From assembly GCA_035499415.1 (NCBI GenBank), contig DATJYV010000130.1, positions 1 to 41,863 on the forward strand: a stretch of DNA of 41,863 nt. The letters are read 5' to 3'. The notes beneath the pieces are model-generated. The model was given only the letters and a program-made list of their open reading frames with translations, ran no database searches and was not told the origin of the DNA. The DNA is from DATJYV01 sp035499415 (lineage in GTDB: Bacteria; Bacteroidota; Ignavibacteria; UBA10030). The translations under genes were made by a program, and so were the position numbers. Positions 33,036-41,863 of the stretch are shown piece after piece (position 1 is the stretch's first letter; each line of letters begins with the position of its first letter).

Positions 33036-34517
33036 ATGAGGAAGATATTTTTGGTTTCGACAGGAATCGGTCTGGCACTGGCAGGTTCTTCCACGGCTGT
33101 GGCTCAGTACGCCGAGGATGCGCTCCGGTTCTCGCAGTTTGGATTGGGTGTTTCGGCCCGGTCGCTCGGAATGGGAAACGCAACAATCGGTGTCGCAAAC
33201 GATTTTTCCGCTCTCTTCACAAATCCGGCCGGTCTGGCGCAGCAGCGAAGCTATGAGTTCTCCATCGGTCTCTCGGGGTTCGATTACGGAGATAATGCGA
33301 CCTTCTTCGGAAATCAGATGAAGTCGGACAATAGTTCGACTACTCTTAATAATCTCGGGGTGGTCTACCCTATTCCGACTTCGCGCGGGGCTCTTACCTT
33401 TGCGTTCGGATTCGGCCGAATTGCAGACTACACCACGGGCGTCTCGTTTAGCGGTTTCAACCCTACGAGCTCCATCGTCTCATCGATGACCCCCACCACG
33501 AATTTGAACAGTCTGTCGTATGCCGACCAGCAGAATGTGTTCGACAATAACATGCCGTACCAGCTTTTTCTCGCCGACTTCGATTCGGTGAGCGGCAAAC
33601 TGGTACCGCTCGTCCGCGACAGCGTCCAGCAGAGTGCAACCGTGTTGGAAAGCGGAGGGGTGAACTATTACTCGTTCGGCGGAGCCATGGACATTTCACG
33701 CAGTCTCTCCATCGGCGTCGGTCTGAACATTGTTTCGGGTTCATATTCGTACGACCGGCAGTATGCAGAAACCGACCCTTTAAATGTTCACAATGTGTAC
33801 ATTCCCGGCGTAACGACAGACCTGAACCAGTTTTCGTACGAGAGCACGATCAAAAGTAATTTAAACGGGTTTAACGCATTATTCGGGATCCTTTACCGCA
33901 AGCAGGGGTTGATGAAGCTTGGCCTCACGGTCCGGACGCCGACAGTGTATAGCATCAGCGAAGATTTCACCGACGCCGGCACGAGCTCATTCGATAACGG
34001 GGATACGTACAGCATTTCGTATCCCGGTACGACAAGCTATCGGATCATCACGCCGTACGTCTTGAGCGGCGGGGCATCGTTCCAGGTATTCGATTGGCTG
34101 ATGCTCGCCGGAGACGCGGAGTACACCGACTGGACACAGTTGCAATTCGACAGCGACAATCCCGACCTCGTCGACGAAAATCGGGAAATCAAGCAGATAT
34201 TCCGGGCGACGACGAACCTCCGCGGAGGGGCGGAAATTACGCTTTGGGATCTCGGGCTACAACTCCGGGGCGGCCTCATTTGGAATCCCTCTCCGTACCA
34301 GGCGGATGCCAACACGCACGATTATGACCAGCTCTACTACACGGCAGGCGCCGGCATCATGCTCGAGCAGTCAACGACGCTCAACATTGCCTACGAACGT
34401 GGAGCATGGAAGACGTTTCGCGACAACTATTACATCGATAACCTCGTATCCGCTTCCACCACGAGCGAGAAGATTCTGACGAATAACTTCAACGCAACGC
34501 TCAGCTACCGCTTCTGA
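33036..34517 (+). CDS. OMPP1/FadL/TodX-family outer-membrane porin
   Basis: The product is 493 residues from ATG 33036, with GGAGAAGGAT upstream; a TTG at 33018 is a weaker choice. The signal peptide ends near AVAQ. ARSLGMGNATIGVANDFSALFTNPAGLA is the N-terminal hatch signature of FadL-type transporters, and the C-terminus LSYRF ends in the aromatic residue expected of a barrel. It should import hydrophobic compounds such as fatty acids. PorV of type IX secretion is a related fold and cannot be excluded. A terminator follows. Confidence 0.85.
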   Translation: MRKIFLVSTGIGLALAGSSTAVAQYAEDALRFSQFGLGVSARSLGMGNATIGVANDFSALFTNPAGLAQQRSYEFSIGLSGFDYGDNATFFGNQMKSDNSSTTLNNLGVVYPIPTSRGALTFAFGFGRIADYTTGVSFSGFNPTSSIVSSMTPTTNLNSLSYADQQNVFDNNMPYQLFLADFDSVSGKLVPLVRDSVQQSATVLESGGVNYYSFGGAMDISRSLSIGVGLNIVSGSYSYDRQYAETDPLNVHNVYIPGVTTDLNQFSYESTIKSNLNGFNALFGILYRKQGLMKLGLTVRTPTVYSISEDFTDAGTSSFDNGDTYSISYPGTTSYRIITPYVLSGGASFQVFDWLMLAGDAEYTDWTQLQFDSDNPDLVDENREIKQIFRATTNLRGGAEITLWDLGLQLRGGLIWNPSPYQADANTHDYDQLYYTAGAGIMLEQSTTLNIAYERGAWKTFRDNYYIDNLVSASTTSEKILTNNFNATLSYRF

Positions 34518-34555
34518 CAAAGTTGCGGGCCCTCTGAAGTTTCACTACATTCCTT

Positions 34556-34589
34556 CCGCTGGTACTCCCGTACCGGCGGATTTTTTTTT
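34556..34589 (+). terminator. Rho-independent terminator after the FadL-like porin
   Basis: CCGCTGGTAC and GTACCGGCGG pair over 10 bp with one G-U around a TCCC loop, followed by nine T. It lies about 40 bp after the porin stop and just before the penicillin acylase start, so the two genes are separate units. Confidence 0.93.
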
Positions 34590-34604
34590 GCCTCAACCGA
34601 ATCG

Positions 34605-37022
34605 GTGAAACCGAGTTCGAAAGCTCTCATAGGACTGACCGGAGTGCTGTTCATTGTCCTCCTTGGCATGGCCGGGACAGCATACTATCTCATTTCCAAG
34701 TCTGCCCCCGAAACGGAGGGGCGGCTGCGTCTGAACGGTCTCCTGGCACCCGTCAGGATTTATCGAGACGCATATGGCGTTCCCCACGTTATTGCCGAAT
34801 CCGACCACGATGCGTACTTCGCCGTCGGATTCGTCCATGCGCAGGAGCGATTGTGGCAAATGGAACTGATCCGCCGTGCCGGCATGGGACGGCTTTCGGA
34901 AATACTTGGCGAGCCGGCGCTCAAGACGGACAAGATGTTCCGGACTCTCGGACTCTGGCGGGAGGCGCAGGCGCTTGGGGGTTTGCTTGACGACACGACG
35001 CGTGCGGCGCTGACCGCCTATGCGGCCGGCATCAATGCATTCATCGACGGCCATAAAGGCCGGTGGCCCATCGAATTTGATATGCTCGGCTTCGAACCGG
35101 AACCGTGGAGTCCAGAACACTCGCTTCTCATGAGCAGGTTGATGGGCTGGGAGCTCAACTACGCGCGGTGGGTCGACCTCGTGCTCGGAGAGTTCGTTCG
35201 CCGCTTCGGTGAGGAACGCGCCCGCGACCTGTTCCCGGCTTGGCCGAAGGATGCGCCCATCATCGTACCATCCGAATCGCGAAAGAAAGCGGCGGCCAGA
35301 CTGGCGGCAGAATGGTTCGATGCGGAACGATCCTACCGATCGCTCGTCGGATACAACGACTTCCAGACCGGGAGCAATTCCTGGGCGATCTCGGGAGCCA
35401 AAACCTTGAGCGGCAAACCGCTCCTTGCAAACGACCCCCACCTCTTTCTCACGGCGCCGGCCCGCTGGTTCGACCTCCACGTCGTGACCCCGACGCTCGA
35501 TGTGGAAGGCGTCTCAATCGTCGGAGTCCCGTTCGTCGTCATCGGAAGGAACCGGTCGATTGCCTGGGGAGTCACGAACGCCATGCTCGACGACGAAGAT
35601 TTTTACTATGAACGGGTTGACTCGATCCAGCACCCAACCCGGTCTCTGCTCAACGGAAACTGGGTTCCCGTCACCGAACGCGTAGACACCATTCTCGTCA
35701 GGGACGGGCTCCCCGTCATTCTGACAACGTACAGTACGCAACGCGGACCGATCATTAACAGAATGGAGCCGGCGGCGGAATATTCGCCGGACCTCGTGAG
35801 CATGCGCTGGACGGGATTTGAGCCGTCGAACGAAGCGCGGGCGTTTTATTCCCTGAACCGTGCAACGTCCTGGAATGACTTCAAAAGGGCGCTCCGATCC
35901 TTTGGAGTCCCTGCACAAAATTTTGTTTTTGCCGACACCGCCGGCAACATCGGCTATTACACGGCGGGCAAGCTCCCCATTCGACCGCAAAACGGCCCGA
36001 CTCTCCCGGCGCCGGGATGGACCAGCGCGTACGATTGGAAGGGATTCGTCCGGTTCGAAAATATGCCTCAGTGCCTGAACCCCGATCAGGGATTCATCGT
36101 TACCGCGAACAACCGGATCGCCGACGACCGATATCCCTACTACATTTCAAATTACTGGGAACCGGAGTGGCGGGCGGAACGAATTTCTTCTCTGCTCCGG
36201 GAGGGAGGGTCTTTCACCGCCGAGGACTGCGAGCGCATTCAGAACGACGTCTATTCTTTGCAGGCGAAAACGATCGTTCCCATCATCCTCCACGCGTTTG
36301 AGCATCAGACGGTCGACGATCCGCGGGTTTCCACCTGCCTCACATACTTGCGGAATTGGAATTTTGAGATGAAGAAGGAAGATGTTGCGACGACGCTCTT
36401 TGAATCGACGTCGCTCCATATCATCCATAACACGCTTCATCCCTGGCTGGGAACGCCTCTTCTCGGACTTTACGATACACTCGCATCCATGCCTCTTGCG
36501 CTGACGACGCGCCTGCTCCAGGACAGTTCCTCCGCCTGGTTCGACGATCCGCGGACGGAACAACGGGAAGGGCGCGATGACATCATTCGCGCAAGCGTGC
36601 GGGACGCGGTCGCAGAGCTGCAAGCGACGCTCGGAGGGGAGCTGAAGGAATGGCAATGGGGAAGGGTGCACACAATAACGTTCGGCCACGTTTTCGGCAC
36701 CAGGAAGCTCCTGCAGTCAATCTTCAATGTCGGCCCGTTTCAACGCGAGGGGTCGCACTCGACGGTGAACAAGGGAGATTTCCTGATCGGGGAGCCGTAC
36801 AGAAGCACCGTGGGACCGTCGACGCGTCAGATCTTCGACCTTGCCGACCCCAATCGTACTGCCGCCGTCACGCCTCCGGGGGAATCGGGCCAGCCGTTCA
36901 ATGCACATTATCGGGACCAGGTCGCGCTGTGGCTGGACGGCGGCTACCGGGAGATGCCGATGGATATTTCCCGCATCGAGCGAAGCTGCAGGGAACTTCT
37001 GATTCTCGAGCCATCGCCATGA
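34605..37022 (+). CDS. Penicillin acylase family protein (Ntn hydrolase, S45)
   Basis: The product is 805 residues from GTG 34605, with a membrane-spanning N-terminus at about residues 8-30. VRIYRDAYGVPHVIAESDHDAYFAVGFVHAQERLWQMEL is the classic opening of the alpha chain. Autoprocessing should occur before Ser257 in TGSNSWAISG, which becomes the N-terminal nucleophile of the beta chain, followed by LLANDPHL. Family members cut amide bonds of acyl compounds, including homoserine lactones and beta-lactams; the natural substrate here is unknown. Its stop overlaps the sirtuin start (ATGA). Confidence 0.93.
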   Translation: MKPSSKALIGLTGVLFIVLLGMAGTAYYLISKSAPETEGRLRLNGLLAPVRIYRDAYGVPHVIAESDHDAYFAVGFVHAQERLWQMELIRRAGMGRLSEILGEPALKTDKMFRTLGLWREAQALGGLLDDTTRAALTAYAAGINAFIDGHKGRWPIEFDMLGFEPEPWSPEHSLLMSRLMGWELNYARWVDLVLGEFVRRFGEERARDLFPAWPKDAPIIVPSESRKKAAARLAAEWFDAERSYRSLVGYNDFQTGSNSWAISGAKTLSGKPLLANDPHLFLTAPARWFDLHVVTPTLDVEGVSIVGVPFVVIGRNRSIAWGVTNAMLDDEDFYYERVDSIQHPTRSLLNGNWVPVTERVDTILVRDGLPVILTTYSTQRGPIINRMEPAAEYSPDLVSMRWTGFEPSNEARAFYSLNRATSWNDFKRALRSFGVPAQNFVFADTAGNIGYYTAGKLPIRPQNGPTLPAPGWTSAYDWKGFVRFENMPQCLNPDQGFIVTANNRIADDRYPYYISNYWEPEWRAERISSLLREGGSFTAEDCERIQNDVYSLQAKTIVPIILHAFEHQTVDDPRVSTCLTYLRNWNFEMKKEDVATTLFESTSLHIIHNTLHPWLGTPLLGLYDTLASMPLALTTRLLQDSSSAWFDDPRTEQREGRDDIIRASVRDAVAELQATLGGELKEWQWGRVHTITFGHVFGTRKLLQSIFNVGPFQREGSHSTVNKGDFLIGEPYRSTVGPSTRQIFDLADPNRTAAVTPPGESGQPFNAHYRDQVALWLDGGYREMPMDISRIERSCRELLILEPSP

Positions 37023-37768
37023 CCATCTCTCCTGCACTCCGCAACCTCCTCTCCGGCGGCGGCTCGGTCTGCGTGCTGACCGGTGCGGGGATATCGGCCG
37101 AGAGCGGCGTGCCGACGTTTCGCAGCAAGGATGGCATCTGGTCGCGGTTCAGGCCCGAGGAGCTTGCAAGCATCGATGGCTTTATGAAAAACCCGGCGCT
37201 CGTATTGGAATGGTACGCACAAAGACGGGCGATCGTGCGTACAGTTCACCCGAACGCAGGGCATGATGCACTCGTGCGCATGGAACAAAGCATACCGGAC
37301 TTCACGATCGCAACACAAAACGTCGATAACCTCCACGCGCGCGCCGGGAGCAAGAATGTCCTTGAACTGCACGGCAACATCGAACGCGACCGGTGCATGG
37401 ACTGCGGCTCGACGGATTCCCCCGCGGCACCAGGAGACGCGCGCGAATTGCCGCGCTGTCGACACTGTCACGGGCTCCTCCGGCCGGATGTCGTCTGGTT
37501 CGGCGAAGAACTTCCCGTCGATGCGTTCCAGAAGGCGGAACGGGCGGCAAAGCGTTCTTCCCTTTTCCTCTGTGTCGGAACGTCCGCCATCGTGTACCCC
37601 GCCGCATCTCTTCCGGCGATCGCCCGGTCCGCGGGCTCGTATGTCGTCGAAATCAACGTTGAACGGACAGAAATATCATCGACCGTCGACGAAGTATTAA
37701 CCGGTAAGGCCGGCGATATCCTGCCGGCGCTTGCGACGGTCGTCCAGTCTTCCAGGGTCGGAGTATGA
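37019..37768 (+). CDS. cobB: NAD-dependent protein deacylase (sirtuin, CobB-like)
   Basis: The product is 249 residues from ATG 37019. GAGISAESGVPTFRS, TQNVDNLH, LELHGN and the zinc set CMDC…CRHC are all present. The acyl-pocket motif WYAQRR supplies the Tyr-x-x-Arg that in E. coli CobB and SIRT5 binds succinyl or malonyl groups, so desuccinylase activity beside deacetylation is a reasoned prediction. It lies between penicillin acylase and pyk with overlapping starts and stops on both sides. Confidence 0.95.
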   Translation: MTISPALRNLLSGGGSVCVLTGAGISAESGVPTFRSKDGIWSRFRPEELASIDGFMKNPALVLEWYAQRRAIVRTVHPNAGHDALVRMEQSIPDFTIATQNVDNLHARAGSKNVLELHGNIERDRCMDCGSTDSPAAPGDARELPRCRHCHGLLRPDVVWFGEELPVDAFQKAERAAKRSSLFLCVGTSAIVYPAASLPAIARSAGSYVVEINVERTEISSTVDEVLTGKAGDILPALATVVQSSRVGV

Positions 37769-39213
37769 TGAATCGCTTGAACGTCTTCGGCAACACGAAA
37801 ATTATCGGCACCATCGGGCCTGCCTCTGAGAGCGTCGATACGCTCATTCATCTCATTGAGGCCGGCATGGACGTGGTGCGGCTGAACTTTTCCCACGGAA
37901 CACACGACGAGCACCTGCGGATTATCGAAAATGTGCGGAGGGCGAGCGAGAAGACGGGAGAACACATCACGGTTCTTCAGGATTTGAGCGGTCCAAAGAT
38001 CCGAACGGGCCCGCTGGCGAATAAGACGATTCAGCTCGTCAACGGCGCAACCATCACGTTCACCATCGACCAGGTGCCGGGGGACGCGAAGCGAGTCTCA
38101 ACGACCTACCAACTCCTGCCGCGCGATGTGATTCCGGGGGATACGATTCTGCTGGACGACGGAAAAATGAAGGTGAGGGTTGAATCGAAAACCGGTCGCG
38201 ACGTGCTTTGCACGGTCGTGAACGGGGGGATACTCTCCGAGCACAAAGGGATGAATCTCCCGGGAGTGAAAATCAGCGCGTCGTCGTTCACGGAGAAGGA
38301 TGTGGAGGACCTTGCGTTCGGCCTTGCCAACGACATCGACTACGTCGCCCTCTCGTTCGTCCGCTCGGCGGATGATATACGCCAGCTCCGCGACGTGATC
38401 ATACGCACCGTGCAGAAAGGGAAGAAGGTTCCCATCGTCGCGAAGATTGAAAAGGGGGAAGCGGTGGATGGAATCGACCGCATCGTGCAGGAAGCCGACG
38501 TGATCATGGTGGCACGCGGCGACCTCGGTGTTGAACTCCCGACGGAGGATGTCCCGATCATTCAGAAAATGATCGTGCGTAAGTGTAACGAAGCCGGAGT
38601 TCCCGTGATTATTGCGACCCAGATGCTCGAGTCGATGATCGAAAATCCGCGGCCGACGCGGGCGGAAGCGAACGACGTCGCGAACGCCGTGCTGGATGGC
38701 GCGGACGCCGTGATGCTGAGCGGCGAAACTTCCATCGGAAAGTTTCCGGTCGAAACCGTCCGGACGATGGACCAGATCATTCGCCGGGCGGAGTCGCAGA
38801 GGGGGGACCGTTTGGACATCCGGGAAACTCCTTCGGACCAGGAACAAAAGGTGTTCGATGCAGTGGCGCGGGCTGCCTGCACGCTGTCGGCGCAGGTCGG
38901 CGCGAAAGCAATCGTCCCCATCACCCATTCTGGAACGACGGCCATTCAAATCAGCAAATACAGGCCTCTCGCGAAGATAATCGCGGTGACGGCGCGCGAA
39001 AAAATTTTGCGCCGGCTCAATATCGTTTGGGGGGTTCGGGGGATCATCATCGCGGAGTTCGAGGAAGACACGAACGCGGCTTTGCGGCGAATTCAGGACG
39101 AACTGAAGCGACTCGGCTACGTCCGGCCCGGGGACTACATTGTGTTTTCGGCGGGCATCCCGCTCCTGTCGAAGGGGACTACCAACACCATCAAGGTGGA
39201 ACGGGTGGAGTGA
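37765..39213 (+). CDS. pyk: Pyruvate kinase
   Basis: The product is 482 residues. TKIIGTIGPAS, VVRLNFSHG, the B domain, the catalytic VPIVAKIEKGEAVDGIDRIVQEADVIMVARGDLGVELP and the C-terminal regulatory domain are intact. It makes ATP and pyruvate from phosphoenolpyruvate. The ATG overlaps the sirtuin stop. It converges with the cytochrome gene at 39220 with only 6 bp between the stop codons and no terminator visible there. Confidence 0.97.
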   Translation: MMNRLNVFGNTKIIGTIGPASESVDTLIHLIEAGMDVVRLNFSHGTHDEHLRIIENVRRASEKTGEHITVLQDLSGPKIRTGPLANKTIQLVNGATITFTIDQVPGDAKRVSTTYQLLPRDVIPGDTILLDDGKMKVRVESKTGRDVLCTVVNGGILSEHKGMNLPGVKISASSFTEKDVEDLAFGLANDIDYVALSFVRSADDIRQLRDVIIRTVQKGKKVPIVAKIEKGEAVDGIDRIVQEADVIMVARGDLGVELPTEDVPIIQKMIVRKCNEAGVPVIIATQMLESMIENPRPTRAEANDVANAVLDGADAVMLSGETSIGKFPVETVRTMDQIIRRAESQRGDRLDIRETPSDQEQKVFDAVARAACTLSAQVGAKAIVPITHSGTTAIQISKYRPLAKIIAVTAREKILRRLNIVWGVRGIIIAEFEEDTNAALRRIQDELKRLGYVRPGDYIVFSAGIPLLSKGTTNTIKVERVE

Positions 39214-39219
39214 ACGCGA

Positions 39220-39612
39220 CTACGGCTTTGCCCCCTGAAGGATCCAGTCGTGCACGATTTTCACCTCCTCCTCCGTCAGTTTTTTCTTGTTCCGCGCCAT
39301 CTGTTTCCCGAACGGAGGCGTTGGGAGGAGCTTCAGGTAGATGTTGCTTTCTTCGGGCTTTCCCGGAACCACCGTATTGCCGTGGTCTCCCCCCTTCATG
39401 ACAAGCTCATAATTGTCCAGCGCGAGGCCGCTCGGATTTTCATTCTCGGCGAGATGGCACGGGAGGCAGTAGGTTTTGATCAGTGGCGCGACGTCTGCGG
39501 CAAAGCTGAGTTTCTTTCCCTTGTCGCTTTGTCGGTTCTGGAGGGAAATGAGCGGAAGGAGTGCAAGCACGACGAGACAGGAACCGGAAAGCGGAGCAGA
39601 ACGAATTCCCAT
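39220..39612 (-). CDS. Small exported monohaem cytochrome c
   Basis: The product is 130 residues with a signal peptide (about 1-25) and one haem site, CLPCH at residues 49-53. GLALDNYELVMKGGDHGNTVVPGKPEESNIYLKLL and LTEEEVKIVHDWILQGAKP fit the Planctomycete-type cytochrome c domain (PSCyt1). Met in FGKQMARNKK is a possible axial ligand. It should be periplasmic. It is 7 nt downstream of the haem-porin gene, so the two are likely one operon and may pass electrons to each other. Confidence 0.88.
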   Translation of the reverse strand: MGIRSAPLSGSCLVVLALLPLISLQNRQSDKGKKLSFAADVAPLIKTYCLPCHLAENENPSGLALDNYELVMKGGDHGNTVVPGKPEESNIYLKLLPTPPFGKQMARNKKKLTEEEVKIVHDWILQGAKP

Positions 39613-39619
39613 CCCGCGG

Positions 39620-40765
39620 TCAAATGTAGAAATGAAACATCATCTGGAACTCGTTGTTCGAGACCTCCGTCGGTTGTTCCATGTTGATCCGATACAACGG
39701 ACGAAGCTCAACTCCGCTGAGCACGAATATCTCCGCCCCGACCGTCACCTGCGAGAAACTCCCGTTTTTCCTCACGTTGTCCGGGTCGTAAAACTCGTAC
39801 GCGAGCTTCAGGTCGAGCCCCTGGACCGCCATGTAGTTCAGCTCATCCCAATAGACGACGCCGACAAACGTTCTCCCGGATGTTACCGTCTGCAGATAAT
39901 CCACTTCGCTGTTGAGGGTCAACTTCTCGAGGGCGGTAATGGAGCCGAAAACCCCGTAGTACGTGTTTGTCGCAGCGTCGCCGGGAAGGTTGTAGATCGA
40001 CCCGCCGAAGTTTATCGGAATCGACCCAAGCTTGAAAGTCGCGTCTCCCCTCAGTGCAACAGCTTTGTATTTTGTTCCGGTCTCGCCTGTCAGTCCGCCT
40101 CCGGGTTCGCCGTTAAATAAACCGACATTGAAGGAAAAGATGCCGGGGAAGAAACCGAGCTCCAGGCCCGTGTCCTCGGAGCGCTCGCCAAACGGAAGGC
40201 CGATCGGATAGCTCACCGGAGTCGTCGGGAACAGTCCGGCCCAGGGTCCGCCACCGGGCGGCCCCCCCCGGATGAAATACGTATGGTCGTCGATGCGCGT
40301 GCCGTACGCGGGCATGAATTTTCCCACTTTGATGTATCCGTCGAGCGGAAGAACGCGCGCCATCCCGAACACTTCGAACCCCGTATACAATCCTTTGTCA
40401 AAGTAAACAAATAACTTCTTGTTCAAGCGCAGGTCGAGATACATGTCCCCCTGCATCTGAAAAAAGCTGGAGACATTCTGATTCTGTTCGTAGAAAAAGA
40501 GTTCACGGAAATCGCCGCCGAAACCGATGTTCGGGGTAAGAGATGTGGAATAGTCGTCCAGATCGGTCAATCCCTTGAACGTCGGCAGTACGATCTCGTC
40601 CTGGCCGAACGTCCTGCCGAATTCGTTCCGCATTCCTTTCCCTGTCGGGTTGATGTGGCAGGACTGGCACTTCAAGCCCGTCCTGCTGGCAAACTTCGGC
40701 AGTGCAGAAGAGGTGGCGCCCACGAGAAAAGTTGCAAGGACGATACCTGCGAAAATTCGGTTCAT
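39620..40765 (-). CDS. Fused monohaem cytochrome and outer-membrane porin, Cyc2-like
   Basis: The product is 381 residues from the ATG at 40763-40765, with AAGGGA upstream. A signal peptide to about residue 20 is followed by TGLKCQSCHINPTG with CxxCH at 33-37, then GMRNEFGRTF. About 310 residues of alternating beta strands follow, ending in MMFHFYI. One haem site directly in front of a barrel, with the TGxxCxxCH…FGRxF context, is the plan of Cyc2, the outer-membrane iron oxidase. It is shorter than most Cyc2 proteins. The haem-barrel layout is visible; substrate is inference. Confidence 0.75.
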   Translation of the reverse strand: MNRIFAGIVLATFLVGATSSALPKFASRTGLKCQSCHINPTGKGMRNEFGRTFGQDEIVLPTFKGLTDLDDYSTSLTPNIGFGGDFRELFFYEQNQNVSSFFQMQGDMYLDLRLNKKLFVYFDKGLYTGFEVFGMARVLPLDGYIKVGKFMPAYGTRIDDHTYFIRGGPPGGGPWAGLFPTTPVSYPIGLPFGERSEDTGLELGFFPGIFSFNVGLFNGEPGGGLTGETGTKYKAVALRGDATFKLGSIPINFGGSIYNLPGDAATNTYYGVFGSITALEKLTLNSEVDYLQTVTSGRTFVGVVYWDELNYMAVQGLDLKLAYEFYDPDNVRKNGSFSQVTVGAEIFVLSGVELRPLYRINMEQPTEVSNNEFQMMFHFYI

Positions 40766-40962
40766 GCTGGTCCCTTGGGAATGAGGGGAGAATGAAGAGC
40801 GAATAATAGAGAGAACGATTCTAAAATTCAAGAATAAAATCGGGTGGGTGATGCAGTCCGAATGCGTCATGAATCTCTTCCGCTGAGGAGGGAATGATTC
40901 GTGGGGTCGCGGGAATAACTCTCCGCTCATCTTGATTCTTGAACGCCCCCAAAGTACCTTCG

Positions 40963-41747
40963 ATGGACTTCCCGATTTCAACTTCGGATAAAGACCACGT
41001 GAACGCACCGCTGACATTTCTTACCCGACTGGAATGCTCCGTCTGCCGAACCCCGCACCCGGCCGCGGAAATCCAGACGGTTTGCCGGAAGTGCGGGAAG
41101 GCGCTCCTGGCAAGATACGACCTGGCGTCGGCTCGCAGGACTTTCACGCGCGAAGGGTTGAAGGAAGGCGAGTACTCGATGTGGCGGTACGCGCCCGTGC
41201 TCCCCGTGGGCGAACAACGAAACATCGTATCTCTTGGCGAACGTGTCACGCCACTCATTCCTCTTCGGACAATGTTCTCGAATTTCAGTGCAGGGAAGGT
41301 GCTGATGAAAGATGAAGGATTGCTGCCGACCGGCTCATTCAAGGCCCGGGGGCTCGCCATGGCAATCTCCCGTGCAAAAGAGCTGGGAATATCGTCGATT
41401 TGTCTCCCTTCCGCGGGAAACGCCGGCGGTGCAGCGGCCGCGTACGCTTCGCGGGCGGGAATGCATTCATGGATCTACATGCCGAAAGATACCCCCGAAA
41501 TCAACATCGAGGAGTGCATTGCGTACGGCGCACACATCACCCTCGTGCAGGGAAACATAAGCGACGCGGCGAAAGCGATGAACGAAGATAGGAAAAAACA
41601 TCCGGAGTGGTTCGACGTTTCCACACTCAAGGAGCCGTACCGCCTCGAGGGGAAGAAAACGATGGCCTACGAGCTGGCAGAGCAACTGGGTTGGAAACTG
41701 CCCGACTGGATCGTTTATCCGACCGGCGGCGGTACGGGCCCGTGCTT
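40963..41747 (+). CDS. thrC: Threonine synthase (partial; 3' end replaced by an assembly artefact)
   Basis: Coding sequence is trustworthy from ATG 40963 to about 41737, roughly 258 residues; the TTG at 40939 is an alternative start. An N-terminal zinc ribbon (LECSVC…CRKCG) is followed by the PLP fold with the Schiff-base lysine in TGSFKARG, SAGNAGGAAAAYASRAG, and PTGGGTG. Threonine synthase makes threonine from O-phosphohomoserine. After GGGTG the frame runs into a copied segment and stops in nonsense, so the true C-terminal half is missing. Confidence 0.9.
41203..41318. repeat. First copy of a 116-bp exact direct repeat (inside thrC)
   Basis: These 116 bp recur without mismatch at 41748-41863, 545 bp downstream. 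Here they encode in-frame threonine synthase residues from about GEQRNIVSLGE to LMKDEG, so this is the genuine copy. Confidence 0.97.
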
Positions 41748-41863
41748 CCCGTGGGCGAACAACGAAACATCGTATCTCTTGGCGAACGTGTCACGCCACT
41801 CATTCCTCTTCGGACAATGTTCTCGAATTTCAGTGCAGGGAAGGTGCTGATGAAAGATGAAGG
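41748..41863. repeat. Second copy of the 116-bp direct repeat at the contig end
   Basis: It is identical to 41203-41318 and extends leftward with only two mismatches to about 41731. The 545-bp offset is not a multiple of three, so the copy is read in a wrong frame and ends in a stop. It reaches exactly to the last base of the sequence. The likely cause is an assembler jump at the similar stretch GGTACG-x-GCCCGTGCT-x-CCC. Confidence 0.95.

Noticed and set aside
1..41863. CRISPR arrays, prophage, transposase or toxin-antitoxin genes
   Set aside because: No regular spaced repeats, no integrase, transposase or structural phage proteins, and no toxin-antitoxin pair were seen on either strand.

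Overview
This is a 41.9 kb chromosomal contig, about 58% GC by eye, densely coding. It most likely comes from the Bacteroidota/Chlorobi side of the tree, and Ignavibacteria-like is my best inference. The evidence is two very large secreted proteins ending in a type IX secretion C-terminal domain (the NPFNPST…GVYY pattern), a TonB-receptor-like barrel end, a FadL-type porin, an F-type ATP synthase operon that lacks atpD and atpC, and a bactofilin gene in front of atpZ. There is no 16S gene, so this placement is not proven. I see no phage, insertion sequence, CRISPR array or defence island.

Layout. 1-2540: the end of an outer-membrane barrel gene, a GNAT-like protein, a single-domain response regulator and a URO-D/MtaA-like protein. 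2540-3420: a gene-free stretch holding a 108-bp imperfect palindrome, an intact tRNA-Met(CAU) gene and, just upstream of it, a second tRNA-Met-like copy broken into four pieces by short insertions. 3421-14143: one long co-directional run. It begins with molybdenum cofactor genes (moeA, moaD, moaE, moaA), continues with a lipoprotein and a sulfite-oxidase-like molybdoenzyme, then another lipoprotein, a secreted beta-propeller, a lipoprotein resembling a protease prodomain, and a secreted subtilisin. Several junctions overlap (ATGA or GTGA). 14183-14887 (minus): a zinc-ribbon protein and rpsU, with a very strong Shine-Dalgarno sequence before rpsU.

15165-21902: an M23 peptidase, bactofilin and the ATP synthase genes atpZ, atpI-like, atpBEFHAG. 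22124-26359: the conserved ffh-rpsP-rimM-trmD-rplS translation cluster, followed by an MqnA-family gene. 26495-32019: recN, cysS, an amidohydrolase and an outer-membrane protein. 32193-34517: a Tyr/Trp/Gly-rich lipoprotein and a FadL-like porin, ended by a clear terminator. 34605-39213: penicillin acylase, sirtuin and pyruvate kinase, joined by overlapping start and stop codons. 39220-40765 (minus): a small cytochrome c and a fused monohaem-porin that resembles Cyc2. 40963-end: threonine synthase, whose last 116 bp are an exact copy of sequence 545 bp upstream and look like an assembly artefact.

The most unusual items are the fragmented tRNA locus, the prodomain-like lipoprotein beside its subtilisin, the haem-porin/cytochrome pair, and the rpsU leader.
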